Shown here piece by piece: positions 8,750 to 16,131 of a stretch of DNA of 64,000 bases. The notes beneath the pieces are model-generated. The model had not been told where the DNA came from and made no database searches. It was given only the letters and a program-made list of their open reading frames with translations. Numbering within the stretch: position 1 is the stretch's first letter; every line of letters starts with the position of its first letter. The stretch is from Sphingoaurantiacus capsulatus (lineage in GTDB: Bacteria; Pseudomonadota; Alphaproteobacteria; Sphingomonadales; Sphingomonadaceae): the NCBI RefSeq assembly GCF_042648405.1, contig NZ_JBHRXV010000001.1, positions 248,001-312,000 on the forward strand, given 5' to 3'. The position numbers were made by a program, and so were the translations under genes.

Positions 8750-9160
8750 ATGAGGCCCATGCCGAACCCCCGCCCCCTGCATTCATTGCACGCCATCCTG
8801 CTGGCGTTCCCGCTCGCCTTCTTCCCGGCGGCGCTGCTGTTCGACATCGTCTATCTGAACAGCGCGCAGCTGCAGTGGACGAATTTCGCGTCGTGGCTGA
8901 TCAGCTTCGCGGTGCTCTTCGGTGGGCCGGTGCTGCTGTGGGCGGCGATCGACGCGCTGCGCGGCCGTCGCCCGCGCGCCATCGCCTATCTGGTGCTGGT
9001 CGCCGCGGCGTGGATCGCCGGACTGATCAACGCCTTCCAGCACAGCAAGGACGGCTGGAGCTCGGTCGGGACGATGGGCCTGATCCTCTCGGTGATATCG
9101 ACCCTGCTGATTCTCGCCGCCGCCTGGGTGGCCCATTCGAACCGGGAGATCGCGCGATGA
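8750..9160 (+). CDS. Small membrane protein (DUF2231-like)
   Basis: 136 residues with four hydrophobic segments: LHAILLAFPLAFFPAALLFD, FASWLISFAVLFGGPVLLWAAID, AIAYLVLVAAAWIAGLINAF and VGTMGLILSVISTLLILAAAW (patterns only). Charge lies between helices 2 and 3 (RGRRPR). The layout matches DUF2231-type predicted membrane proteins. I chose ATG 8750; ATG 8759 is also possible. It overlaps the next gene by ATGA, so it is probably made together with the sorbosone-dehydrogenase-like lipoprotein. In related gene pairs the membrane partner often serves as an electron-transfer anchor, but no haem-binding pattern is plain here. Confidence 0.7.
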   Translation: MRPMPNPRPLHSLHAILLAFPLAFFPAALLFDIVYLNSAQLQWTNFASWLISFAVLFGGPVLLWAAIDALRGRRPRAIAYLVLVAAAWIAGLINAFQHSKDGWSSVGTMGLILSVISTLLILAAAWVAHSNREIAR

Positions 9161-10461
9161 CCGGCGCCCTTCGCTCCGCCGCCGCGCCGCTCGCGCTGGC
9201 GCTCGCGCTTGCCGCCTGCGGCGGTGATGGCCGCAATCTCGATCAGACCGGCGCGCAGCCGCCGATCCCCGAGCGCAGCGAGACGCTGCTCCCGCCGATG
9301 AAGATCGCCAAGCCGACGCCGTGGGGCGAGGCGAAGCCGACCGTGCCGGCGGGCTTCACGATCAGCGCCATCGCGACCGGGCTGAAGGTGCCGCGCCAGA
9401 TCCTCGTGCTACCGAACGGCGACGTGCTGGTCGCCGAAGGCCTCGGCGGCGGCGCGCCGAAGCTGCGCCCGAAGGACGTCATCGCCGGCTACATCAAGAG
9501 CAAGGGCAAGACCGGCGTGAAGGGCGGCGACCGCCTCACCCTGCTGCGCGACGCCGACGGCGACGGCACCTATGAGCTGAACACGCCCTTCATCGAGAAT
9601 CTGAACGCGCCCTACGGCCTCGCCTTCGTGAACGGCGCGATCTACGTCGCCAACCAGGATGCGCTGCTGCGTTTCGCCTACACCGACGGCGCGACCCGCA
9701 TCGCCGGTGCCGGCGAGGAAGTGACCAAGCTCCCCTCGGCGGTGAACCACCACTGGACCAAGGCGCTGACCGCCAGCGCCGACGGGACCAAGCTCTATGT
9801 CGGCATCGGCTCCAACTCGAACGTCGGCGAACGCGGCATGGAGATCGAGGAGGAGCGCGCGGTGATCTGGGAGATCGACGCCGCCACTGGCGCGCGCCGC
9901 ACCTTCGTCACCGGCATCCGCAACCCGACCGCGCTCGCCATCGAGCCGACCTCGAGCGAGCTGTGGTCGGTGGTCAACGAGCGCGACGAGCTCGGCGCCC
10001 ACCTCGTCCCCGACTATCTGACCCAGGTGCGCGAAGGCGCCTTCTACGGCTGGCCCTACAGCTATTGGGGCAAGACCGTCGATCCGCGCGTCCGCCCGCA
10101 GAAGCCGGAGCTGGTCGCCAAGGCAGTGACCCCCGACTATGCGCTCGGCTCGCACGTCGCGCCGCTCGGCCTCAGCTTCGTCACCGGCGGCGGCTTCGGC
10201 CCCGCCTATGCGAGCGGCGCCTTCATCGGCGAGCACGGCAGCTGGAACCGCAAGGACCTCGCCGGCTACAAGGTGACCTTCGTGCAGTTCGCCGGCGGCC
10301 GGCCGGTGGGCAAGCCCCGCGATTTCGTCACCGGCTTCATCGCCGACGGCAAGGCGCGCGGGCGCCCGGTGGGCGTGACCTATGATGCGACGCGCAAGGC
10401 GCTGTTCATCGCCGACGACGGGTCGAACACGGTGTGGAAGGTGACAGCGGCGACGCCATAG
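9157..10461 (+). CDS. Sorbosone dehydrogenase-like PQQ-family lipoprotein
   Basis: 434 residues. The leader ends in LALALAACGG, a lipobox, so it is periplasmic and lipid-anchored. The body is a beta-propeller of the L-sorbosone / soluble aldose dehydrogenase type: GLKVPRQILVLPNGDVLVAEG, DGDGTYE, YVGIGSNSNVGERG, TGIRNPTALAIEP, FYGWPYSYWG, GEHGSWNR and VGVTYDATRKALFIADDGS. Members usually use PQQ to oxidise sugars or aldehydes. Its start overlaps the preceding membrane-protein gene by 4 bp. It is the last backbone gene before the island; its stop is 18 bp from the left attachment repeat. Actual substrate is unknown. Confidence 0.87.
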   Translation: MTGALRSAAAPLALALALAACGGDGRNLDQTGAQPPIPERSETLLPPMKIAKPTPWGEAKPTVPAGFTISAIATGLKVPRQILVLPNGDVLVAEGLGGGAPKLRPKDVIAGYIKSKGKTGVKGGDRLTLLRDADGDGTYELNTPFIENLNAPYGLAFVNGAIYVANQDALLRFAYTDGATRIAGAGEEVTKLPSAVNHHWTKALTASADGTKLYVGIGSNSNVGERGMEIEEERAVIWEIDAATGARRTFVTGIRNPTALAIEPTSSELWSVVNERDELGAHLVPDYLTQVREGAFYGWPYSYWGKTVDPRVRPQKPELVAKAVTPDYALGSHVAPLGLSFVTGGGFGPAYASGAFIGEHGSWNRKDLAGYKVTFVQFAGGRPVGKPRDFVTGFIADGKARGRPVGVTYDATRKALFIADDGSNTVWKVTAATP

Positions 10462-10479
10462 CGCATCGCTGCCGAAGAA

Positions 10480-10527
10480 TGGTGGCCCCGGGGCGACTCG
10501 AACGCCCGACCTTCGGTTTAGGAAACC
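10480..10527. repeat. attL: 48-bp direct repeat, displaced 3' end of tRNA-Arg
   Basis: A 48-bp stretch identical to 60958-61005, the 3' part of the tRNA-Arg(CCU) gene including the encoded CCA. After position 10527 the two copies diverge, so this copy lacks the 5' half of the tRNA and cannot be a functional gene. It marks the left end of the genomic island and lies 124 bp before the integrase start. Confidence 0.95.
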
Positions 10528-10601
10528 TAAGCACCGCACTGGGGCGGCGCATATAATTTGCTAAATATCAGGTACATATCTTTCCGCATGTTGCCGCATG
10601 T

Positions 10602-10642
10602 GTGCTTATCCTGCTACTGCCGTGATTGTCCGGTGCTTATCC
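10602..10642 (+). promoter_or_regulatory. Putative integrase arm-type sites (two GTGCTTATCC repeats)
   Basis: The 10-mer GTGCTTATCC occurs at 10602-10611 and again at 10633-10642, between the attachment core and the integrase start. Near-identical GCTTATC pairs lie beside the right attachment site (60881-60900) and the internal site (23411-23431). Paired direct repeats next to cores are what tyrosine recombinases use as arm sites; the second copy ends next to the integrase ribosome binding site, so binding could also regulate the integrase. Function is inferred. Confidence 0.55.
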
Positions 10643-10651
10643 AGGATGCAT

Positions 10652-12019
10652 ATGCCCGCCGTCAGAATCACCAAGCGCGCTGTAGACGAGATGCCGCTGC
10701 CACAGACTGGCGCGACGCGGTCCTATCTGTGGGACGATCGCCTCAAAGGTTTCGGCGTTATGGCGACAGCCGGTGGCGCAAAAAGCTATATTGTCCAATA
10801 CCGCATTGGCGGTCGCGGTGGTCAGACACGTCGGGTTACGATCGGCGGTCACGGCTCTCCTTGGACGGCAGAACGAGCTCGAGAGCGCGCACACGACATC
10901 CTGGAAGACGTCCGAAAAGGCATCGACCCTTTCGAGGCACAGCGCGTGCGGGTGGAACAGGAGCGCGCCGCAAAGCGCAATGCCGCCGACGCAAAAGTGG
11001 CCAACGAGCGGCTCAACTTTGCAAGCTATGCTGACAGCTATCTTTCGAAATATGCCCGCGTTCGTCAGAAGCCTAATGTCGCTCGCGAGACCCAGGGGAT
11101 CATCGAGCGTGATCTGAAGCCCTTCTTCAAGGACAAGCTGATCTCGCAGATCACGCCGGCGGATGCGTTGGCGCTGATCGACAAGGTGCAGGAGCGAAGC
11201 AATTCCGCTGCTCTCAAGGTTTACCGGACCATGTCGACACTCTTCGGCTGGGCGGCGTCACGCCATGACATCTCGGATAGCCCTATCCGCAACCTGAAGC
11301 CGCCGCATGTCCAGCCCAGCCGCGATCGAGTGCTTTCGGATGATGAACTGCGCGCGATTTGGGACGCGAGCGAAGATCACCCCTACCCATACGGCTCACT
11401 TGTTCGCCTGCTTGCTCTGACCGGCCAGCGGCTGCGCGAGGTGGCGAACATGACGTGGGACGAGGTTGATCTGAATGCTGGTACTTGGACAGTCCCAGGC
11501 GCACGTACCAAAAATGGCGCAACGAACATCGTGCCATTGAGCGATGGCGCAATGGTCGTACTGCGCTCGATCTCGCGGGCGCATTCTGAAAAGGCGAGAG
11601 AGCAGAAGCGCGCTGATTTCGTGTTCACGACGACCGGTAAGTCGGCTTTCAGTGGGTTCAGCAAACTGAAGAAGCGCTTCGATGCCAGCGTGCACGCTAA
11701 GCTCGTTGAGGCGGCAAAGAAGGCCGGCGGCGATCCTGATGCGGTGAAGCTCAAGCCTTGGCGCCTTCACGACCTACGCCGGACAATGGCAACGGGGCTG
11801 CAGCGCCTGGGCGTACGGCTTGAGGTAACAGAGGCGGTGCTAAACCATGTATCCGGCTCGCGCAGCGGCATCATCGGCATCTACCAGCGCCACAACTATC
11901 TGCCAGAAAAGCGGAATGCGCTGGAGAAATGGTCGCGGCTCGTCTTTGAGATCCTCGCCGTGACAGGCGCTGGCCACAATGTGGTGCGATTGCGCAAGCA
12001 GCGATCGAGCAAGCGTTAG
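10652..12019 (+). CDS. int: Tyrosine recombinase / site-specific integrase
   Basis: 455 residues. Integrates and excises the island at tRNA-Arg. The N-terminus VRITKRAVDEMP and SYLWDDRLKGFGVMATAGG is the arm-DNA-binding domain of P4-type integrases (about residues 1-90). A SAM-like core-binding domain follows (about 110-200), then the catalytic domain with LLALTGQRLREVANM (first Arg), LHDLRRTMATGL (His-x-x-Arg) and SGIIGIYQRHNYLPEKR (Tyr nucleophile). All catalytic residues are present. ATG 10652 follows AGGA at 5 bp; an upstream GTG-free extension to 10598 adds no domain. The gene is adjacent to attL and reads into the island. Confidence 0.95.
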   Translation: MPAVRITKRAVDEMPLPQTGATRSYLWDDRLKGFGVMATAGGAKSYIVQYRIGGRGGQTRRVTIGGHGSPWTAERARERAHDILEDVRKGIDPFEAQRVRVEQERAAKRNAADAKVANERLNFASYADSYLSKYARVRQKPNVARETQGIIERDLKPFFKDKLISQITPADALALIDKVQERSNSAALKVYRTMSTLFGWAASRHDISDSPIRNLKPPHVQPSRDRVLSDDELRAIWDASEDHPYPYGSLVRLLALTGQRLREVANMTWDEVDLNAGTWTVPGARTKNGATNIVPLSDGAMVVLRSISRAHSEKAREQKRADFVFTTTGKSAFSGFSKLKKRFDASVHAKLVEAAKKAGGDPDAVKLKPWRLHDLRRTMATGLQRLGVRLEVTEAVLNHVSGSRSGIIGIYQRHNYLPEKRNALEKWSRLVFEILAVTGAGHNVVRLRKQRSSKR

Positions 12020-12021
12020 GC

Positions 12022-12696
12022 ATGGCACATAGCGAAGACGAAGTAACGCCGCCCTCTGCGCAGCGCGACGACGAGGAGCCGTCCGCCTCGCCGCTAACGG
12101 CGGATCAGCAGGCCGCCCTCAGCTCCGACCTGCGGACAGCCGCCGCTGAGTACGCATTGGCGGAAGGCAACCAGGCTCATATGTTGCTTGCAATGCAAAT
12201 GGCTGTTCGAGCCGTCACGACGACGTTCCGCCACTCGCCCGAACTCGCTCCGCTGATTGATCCCCTTGTCGCCATTGTAATGGGGATCGACCGCCTCGCC
12301 CAAGGTGCTCACGACGGCATCCTTCGGCCGATCAAAGTCGGCCGCAAGCCTAAAGGGGGTAGCGCGCAGTGGGTGGTTCAATACGGAGCGGTCTTAGCTT
12401 GCCGCTTCTTGATTATGAACGGCGTAGATCCAGGTTCGGCCAACAAGGAGGTTGCGCGACTCCTGACAAAATACAGTCTTCCAGGCGGGAAGAAGGGCAG
12501 CTTCTCTCCTGACACTGTCCGGGATTGGAGACTTGAGTCGGGCAGGTTGGGGCGGCTAGCCGACATGGGCCTGCGCATAGACGCAGAGCTAGCCCTACTC
12601 AAATCGAGCCGGGATTACTCGATCAAAGAGGCAAAAACGGCCGCAGACGAAATGATCGCGGGTCTCGCTGAGGTTCCGGGCCTCCGCAAAGTTTAG
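12022..12696 (+). CDS. Hypothetical island protein with possible C-terminal HTH
   Basis: 224 residues, family not recognised. It starts 2 bp after the integrase stop, so it is probably co-transcribed with it. The N-terminal 45 residues are polar and probably disordered; residues about 45-100 look helical (QAHMLLAMQMAVRAVTTTF). The segment NKEVARLLTKYSL followed by SPDTVRDWRLESGRL reads like a helix-turn-helix of the kind that recognises DNA by a final D-W-R helix, so a DNA-binding accessory role is possible. Function unproven. Confidence 0.7.
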   Translation: MAHSEDEVTPPSAQRDDEEPSASPLTADQQAALSSDLRTAAAEYALAEGNQAHMLLAMQMAVRAVTTTFRHSPELAPLIDPLVAIVMGIDRLAQGAHDGILRPIKVGRKPKGGSAQWVVQYGAVLACRFLIMNGVDPGSANKEVARLLTKYSLPGGKKGSFSPDTVRDWRLESGRLGRLADMGLRIDAELALLKSSRDYSIKEAKTAADEMIAGLAEVPGLRKV

Positions 12697-12781
12697 TTTT
12701 TACCCCCCACTTCATCCGCATCGATCTTCGGCAAGGTGACCGCGCACTGTCCAATTGGGGCAGGCGAGCGGAGGTTTACCG

Positions 12782-12991
12782 ATGGCTCGCATCGATGAAG
12801 CATTAGATACGGCTTCAGCATCCCGCATGTGCGGTATCGCTGAGAGCACGCTCGAGAAATGGCGCGTGGCCGGAATGGGCCCGCCGTTCCTTAAGCTTGG
12901 TAAGCTCGTGCGCTACTCACGCCAAGATCTCGAGGCGTGGCTCAACGCGCGGCGCGTCCGATCGACATCGGAGCCCGTGCCAAACATCTAA
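12782..12991 (+). CDS. AlpA/MerR-type helix-turn-helix protein, excisionase-like
   Basis: 69 residues, almost entirely a winged HTH of the AlpA/excisionase type: ASRMCGIAESTLEKWRVAG, GPPFLKLGKLVRYSRQDLEAWL. The pattern of recognition helix, basic wing with V-R-Y and final L-E-x-W-L is typical of proteins that control integrase excision or island genes. ATG 12782 is preceded by GGAGG at 7 bp. It sits in the integrase module, so an excision-control role is the most likely reading. Confidence 0.82.
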   Translation: MARIDEALDTASASRMCGIAESTLEKWRVAGMGPPFLKLGKLVRYSRQDLEAWLNARRVRSTSEPVPNI

Positions 12992-13523
12992 TTGAAGATA
13001 CCACCTGCTCATCAGTGGTCGGTTCTATGACGGCAGCGCTGATGAGATCCGGGTACTGTGGGGCGAGGTCATACACCCGAGGGGCACCCTAAAGCCTGAT
13101 GCCCTTAGACCTCCGGTCGGCGACGAAATCGGCCGTTAAGAAGCAGGCGATCGCTGGGGCTACGTCGAGCCGCCAGCGGGTCTTTGGGCTCCGTCCGGCT
13201 CCGGCTGAGCATGACGAGAACCAAGAGACAGGGGGAGCACCTCACCAATTTTGGGTGGGGCTGCTCCCCTCTGTCTCGAACTCCATCCTCACCAACTAAA
13301 CATGAACATAGATAGAGGAGAGATTCGGTGATCACACACTGCGCGAGGTCACCATCGCTCGCTTCTCAATCGATCGCTCGACGCCTAGTCGAACCGCTGC
13401 CGCAAAGCGTCAGCGACCAGCTCCACCGCAGGCATCCGCTCGGCATTGGCCGCTACGCGCCGTGCACGCTTAGCTCAGGCTCGATCGGCGCCAGCAGTGA
13501 GCACTGATATTCCGAAACCAACG
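12992..13523. other. Gene-poor stretch with strong inverted repeats
   Basis: About 530 bp with no convincing gene. The open frame from 13099 to 13299 lacks a ribosome binding site and runs through a hairpin, so I do not call it. Noted structures are an 8-bp inverted repeat CTCATCAG/CTGATGAG (13008-13015, 13039-13046) and the large hairpin at 13225-13277. Confidence 0.5.
13225..13277. repeat. 53-nt near-perfect hairpin
   Basis: Outer arms GAGACAGGGGGAGCA (13225-13239) and TGCTCCCCTCTGTCTC (13262-13277) pair with one bulged base. Inner arms CCTCACC (13240-13246) and GGTGGGG (13254-13260) extend the stem with one G-T pair, leaving a short A/T-rich loop. No T-run follows on either strand, so it is not an ordinary intrinsic terminator. 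It could be a structured RNA, a protein-binding palindrome or a mobile-element relic. Confidence 0.75.
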
Positions 13524-13748
13524 ATGAGGTTTGCTGACCGCCTTTGGTGGCTCAGAGACAGGCTGGGCTTCCCCTATCGCCCGCACTTCGCCGCCGCGTT
13601 CGGCTTCACTGTCGCCGCACTGAGAGACCTTGAGGCCGGTCGGACCCAGCCCAGCCGATCGACACGCATTCTCGTCGCGGCGATCGAACTTGACCCCGAT
13701 CTGATCAAACGTGCAGCGGCGGTTGTCCGTCACGAGCTCAATCGGTGA
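13524..13748 (+). CDS. Small XRE-like helix-turn-helix protein
   Basis: 74 residues from ATG 13524 (a longer TTG-started version from 13446 is possible but adds only low-complexity basic sequence). The body FADRLWWLRDRLGFPYRPHF, FGFTVAALRDLEAGRTQPSR and ILVAAIELDPDLIKRAA follows the XRE pattern in which a DNA-binding HTH is followed by D-L-E-x-G-R-x-x-P and a helix ending in D-P-D-L. Probably a transcriptional regulator of island genes. No clear ribosome binding site, so the start is uncertain. Confidence 0.62.
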   Translation: MRFADRLWWLRDRLGFPYRPHFAAAFGFTVAALRDLEAGRTQPSRSTRILVAAIELDPDLIKRAAAVVRHELNR

Positions 13749-13938
13749 CTGCGGGCCGCCCGCATATTATGACCGATGGCTCACGCACGCGTACGTCGCG
13801 CGCGGAGGGCAGAGGTGGGCTCAGCTCGTCGGAAACCCCTCGCCACTTGCTCTAGCAACGGCCTGATCGCCGATCAGGAGCCACGTAAGGCGGTCTTACC
13901 TATTCGCCCGTTGCATGGTGCATCATTATGCGGACAGT

Positions 13939-14205
13939 TCAGCGCAGTTGACGACGAAGCCATCTGAACAACGTTGCCAGCAGCCCGTATGCTTTAACGT
14001 CGCCATATCGCTGCCGACACAGCAGCCGGGCGCTTTCAGGCCTGAAGGCGTGGCCGTCCGCGCACCGGATCGACTGCGGATCAGACAGGTGCAGCGGTTG
14101 CGTAGCTGGGTACGTCCATGAGTTGGCGGAGCCGTATATCTGCAGCTCGACGTGACCGCCGCACACCGGGCAGGCATAGATTTCGTGCCCGATGATCGTC
14201 GTCAT
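13939..14205 (-). CDS. Small zinc-ribbon-like protein
   Basis: 88 residues. N-terminal IGHEIYACPVCGGHVELQIYG contains a C-x-x-C pair, and a second Cys/His set follows at RCADGHAF and LLCRQRYG, so it could bind one zinc ion. No family recognised. The start at 14205 lies 1 bp after the stop of the upstream gene, so translation is probably coupled; a start at 14223 would overlap it. Role unknown. Confidence 0.6.
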   Translation of the reverse strand: MTTIIGHEIYACPVCGGHVELQIYGSANSWTYPATQPLHLSDPQSIRCADGHAFRPESARLLCRQRYGDVKAYGLLATLFRWLRRQLR

Positions 14206-14206
14206 T

Positions 14207-14947
14207 TCACGATTCAGCGGCATCGAGCTGCCGCGTCCGCTCGTTAACGTGCACGCTACGCGACAACGATGCTGGCACGCGACCAGCGCCGCCCGCCGAC
14301 CTATCGAGCTTGGTGGCAGCGAACTTCGCGTGGCTCAGTAGCGTTGCGTCATCTGGAAGATGGTCTGTCGGGAGATTTACGCCGGCACCCCAGATCGCGT
14401 GGGTCAGCCATTCTCGCTGGTCGGCATCGAGTGGTCCGGCCGTCGGTATGAAGGTGTAGCCCTCGTAGTCATCGAGGTAGGCGCCGACCGGTCGCGCAGG
14501 CATGGTGCCTAGCAATTCGCGCTCCCCATTCAAGACAAGCACACCGCCAGCCCGCGTCGGCGATTCGTCACTCGCATCGTCTGTCTCCTGAGCTCGTGGC
14601 GCTGGTCCATAGTGAAAGCGGCGGAACTCTTGGATGAAATTGCCGATCGCGCGGTCACGAGGATCAAGCGGTGGAACCAGCCGTCGGAATGGTGGCCAGG
14701 GCGACTTGTCTAAGCCAACCACGACGTTCTCGCTGGCGATAGCGAGATAGCTCCCCGCGCGGCTGAAGGCGTTGGTCAACCATTCTTGGTCTTCTCCGTC
14801 GCCATCATACCCACCGATCAATCGCATGATCAGGCCCTGATGATAGCGAATGTTATGGAGCTCGCGTTGAGCGAGCTTGAGCGCAGTCTCGATCCGCTTG
14901 AGACACGCCTTGCGCCGCTTCGCAGCGCCAAATTCGAAGAGAGCCAT
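14207..14947 (-). CDS. Hypothetical island protein
   Basis: 246 residues, not recognised. ATG 14947 follows GGAGG at 7 bp and is preferred to upstream in-frame starts. The N-terminal third is helical and basic (KRRKACLKRIETALKLAQREL). The centre contains WPPFRRLVPPLDPRDRAIG and the C-terminal half YEGYTFIPTAG and DQREWLTHAIWGAGVNLP. An internal resemblance between DQEWLTNAFSRAGSYL (about residue 55) and DQREWLTHAIWGAGVNL (about residue 190) suggests two related halves. It lies upstream of and probably coupled to the zinc-ribbon-like gene. Confidence 0.65.
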   Translation of the reverse strand: MALFEFGAAKRRKACLKRIETALKLAQRELHNIRYHQGLIMRLIGGYDGDGEDQEWLTNAFSRAGSYLAIASENVVVGLDKSPWPPFRRLVPPLDPRDRAIGNFIQEFRRFHYGPAPRAQETDDASDESPTRAGGVLVLNGERELLGTMPARPVGAYLDDYEGYTFIPTAGPLDADQREWLTHAIWGAGVNLPTDHLPDDATLLSHAKFAATKLDRSAGGAGRVPASLSRSVHVNERTRQLDAAES

Positions 14948-15259
14948 CCAAGCCTCCGTCGCGTCCTGTCCAGTGGGGCGACGGCTCGATAGCCGGATGT
15001 TGGAAACCTGCAGTGAACAGGCGCATACGCCTTTACCGTTGCCGGCTGGACATGCGCGCATGCCACCCGGCCGAAAAGACGACCGAGCTTTCACTGCAGG
15101 GTTTCCACGCCCCGGCTCGCCGATTTAGGCGAGCCGGGGCAGATTCCATCGGTTCGGGTTCAGATGCAAGAGCACTCTCAGCAAGTGCTTTCTATTGGCC
15201 TAGCTCAGCAGGGGCACCGTGCGACTTAACTCGCTTCGGCGGCGAAGGGTAACCAGACG
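14948..15259. other. Intergenic block dense in inverted repeats
   Basis: 312 bp without a gene. It holds a long-range inverted repeat (15001-15017 with 15090-15107, TGGAAACCTGCAGTGAA against its complement with one extra base), a perfect 12-bp palindrome CATGCGCGCATG at 15051-15062, and the hairpin at 15109-15140. Whether it encodes an RNA or binding sites cannot be decided by eye. Confidence 0.6.
15109..15140. terminator. Perfect 13-bp hairpin, possible terminator
   Basis: GCCCCGGCTCGCC (15109-15121) and GGCGAGCCGGGGC (15128-15140) pair perfectly around the 6-nt loop GATTTA. It lies downstream of the HTH gene at 15260-15604 on the reverse strand and could end its transcript, though no T-run follows. 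Confidence 0.5.
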
Positions 15260-15604
15260 TCAGCGATCGCGAAGGGCACCGATTGTGTCGAGTACGCGCA
15301 CGATCTTGTCGGCGCCCTCGGGCGTCCTATCCCACAGTCCGCGCAAGCTCGCCTGCAGCTTAGTCCAAGCTGCCGTTTCCGCGTTGGGCTCTAACGCGGC
15401 TGATTCCGTCTCAATCCCTAGAACCTTGCAGATTTGCACAACGCTTTCGCTAATCCGTCGGAACTCGCCGCGCGTGATGCGGCCGACTTGACTGGCATGA
15501 ACGCCGACGACGGCACCGATCTGCGTGTCTGTTAGCGAGCAAGCAATGCGCGCCGCGACAATCTTATCTCGCAGGATCGAGATCTCATTTTCAGTTGCCC
15601 TCAT
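15260..15604 (-). CDS. Helix-turn-helix regulator of the NADAR pair
   Basis: 114 residues from ATG 15604. The N-terminal half is an XRE-type HTH: EISILRDKIVAARIACSLTD, QIGAVVGVHASQVGRITRGE, FRRISESVVQICKVLGIE. The rest is helical (TKLQASLRGLWDRTPEGADK) and may dimerise. It is divergent from the NADAR gene, with two copies of the palindrome TGCAAATTTGCA in the 47 bp between them, one overlapping its own start. That layout fits an autorepressor that also controls NADAR. A start further upstream would read through the palindromes and is unlikely. Confidence 0.75.
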   Translation of the reverse strand: MRATENEISILRDKIVAARIACSLTDTQIGAVVGVHASQVGRITRGEFRRISESVVQICKVLGIETESAALEPNAETAAWTKLQASLRGLWDRTPEGADKIVRVLDTIGALRDR

Positions 15605-15639
15605 GCAAATTTGCATGTAGCTAAATATGCAAATTTGCA
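15603..15639. promoter_or_regulatory. Paired palindromic operators
   Basis: TGCAAATTTGCA occurs at 15604-15615 (extended to the 14-bp palindrome ATGCAAATTTGCAT at 15603-15616) and again at 15628-15639. Centres are 24 bp apart, a little over two helical turns. They fill the gap between the divergent HTH and NADAR genes, the expected site for binding by the HTH protein as a pair of dimers. Confidence 0.75.
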
Positions 15640-15651
15640 AGATGGTATATT

Positions 15652-16131
15652 ATGGCGAACGAAATCCGCTTCTACCGAGCCAGCGAGAAACCGTATGGCG
15701 CGTTCAGCAATCTCTATCGGCGCGAAATCGTGTTCGAGGGCGAGCGCTTTGCGACGAGCGAACATGCCTATCAAGCGGGCAAGCCTCGAAAAAAAGCTGT
15801 CCGCGACTGGTTGATGACCGCACCATCGCCGGCCTTGCTAGCGATGGCCGCCCATGGTTTATACTATTGGGACGTCGCGCCAGGCTGGTCGACCAGTAAA
15901 TTCGACCGCATGCGCGGGGTGCTGAGGGCTAAGTTCGAGCAACACTCCGACCTACACAATCTGCTGCTCTCAACTGGCAACGCTCGCTTAGTAGAAAGCG
16001 CCACCGTCGACAATGAGGTCAATCGGTTGTGGGGCGAAGTAAACGGTGTCGGAAAAAATATGCTTGGCCTACTGCTGATGGAGTTACGCGCAGAACTGCG
16101 CAGCGAAGCACTGGTGGCGGCAGCAGCCTAG
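15652..16131 (+). CDS. NADAR family protein (YbiA-like)
   Basis: 159 residues. FYRASEKPYGAFSNLYRREI, FEGERFATSEHAYQAGKP, LYYWDVAPGWSTSKFDRM, VLRAKFEQHSDLHNLLLSTG, LVESATVDNEVNRLWGEVNG and GKNMLGLLLMELR match the NADAR (NAD and ADP-ribose associated) fold. Family members cleave N-glycosidic bonds in riboflavin precursors or in ADP-ribosylated guanine. It is divergent from an HTH repressor with shared operators, and its stop overlaps the end of the PfkB gene tail to tail by 4 bp. It may therefore counter or accompany the neighbouring nucleotide-chemistry operon; this is inference. Confidence 0.88.
   Translation: MANEIRFYRASEKPYGAFSNLYRREIVFEGERFATSEHAYQAGKPRKKAVRDWLMTAPSPALLAMAAHGLYYWDVAPGWSTSKFDRMRGVLRAKFEQHSDLHNLLLSTGNARLVESATVDNEVNRLWGEVNGVGKNMLGLLLMELRAELRSEALVAAAA

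Noticed and set aside
10480..10527. A second tRNA-Arg gene
   Set aside because: Only the 3' 48 bp are present and the 5' half is absent, so it is an attachment repeat, not a tRNA.
13099..13299. 66-codon frame across the 13225 hairpin
   Set aside because: No ribosome binding site, no family pattern, and the hairpin explains the sequence better.
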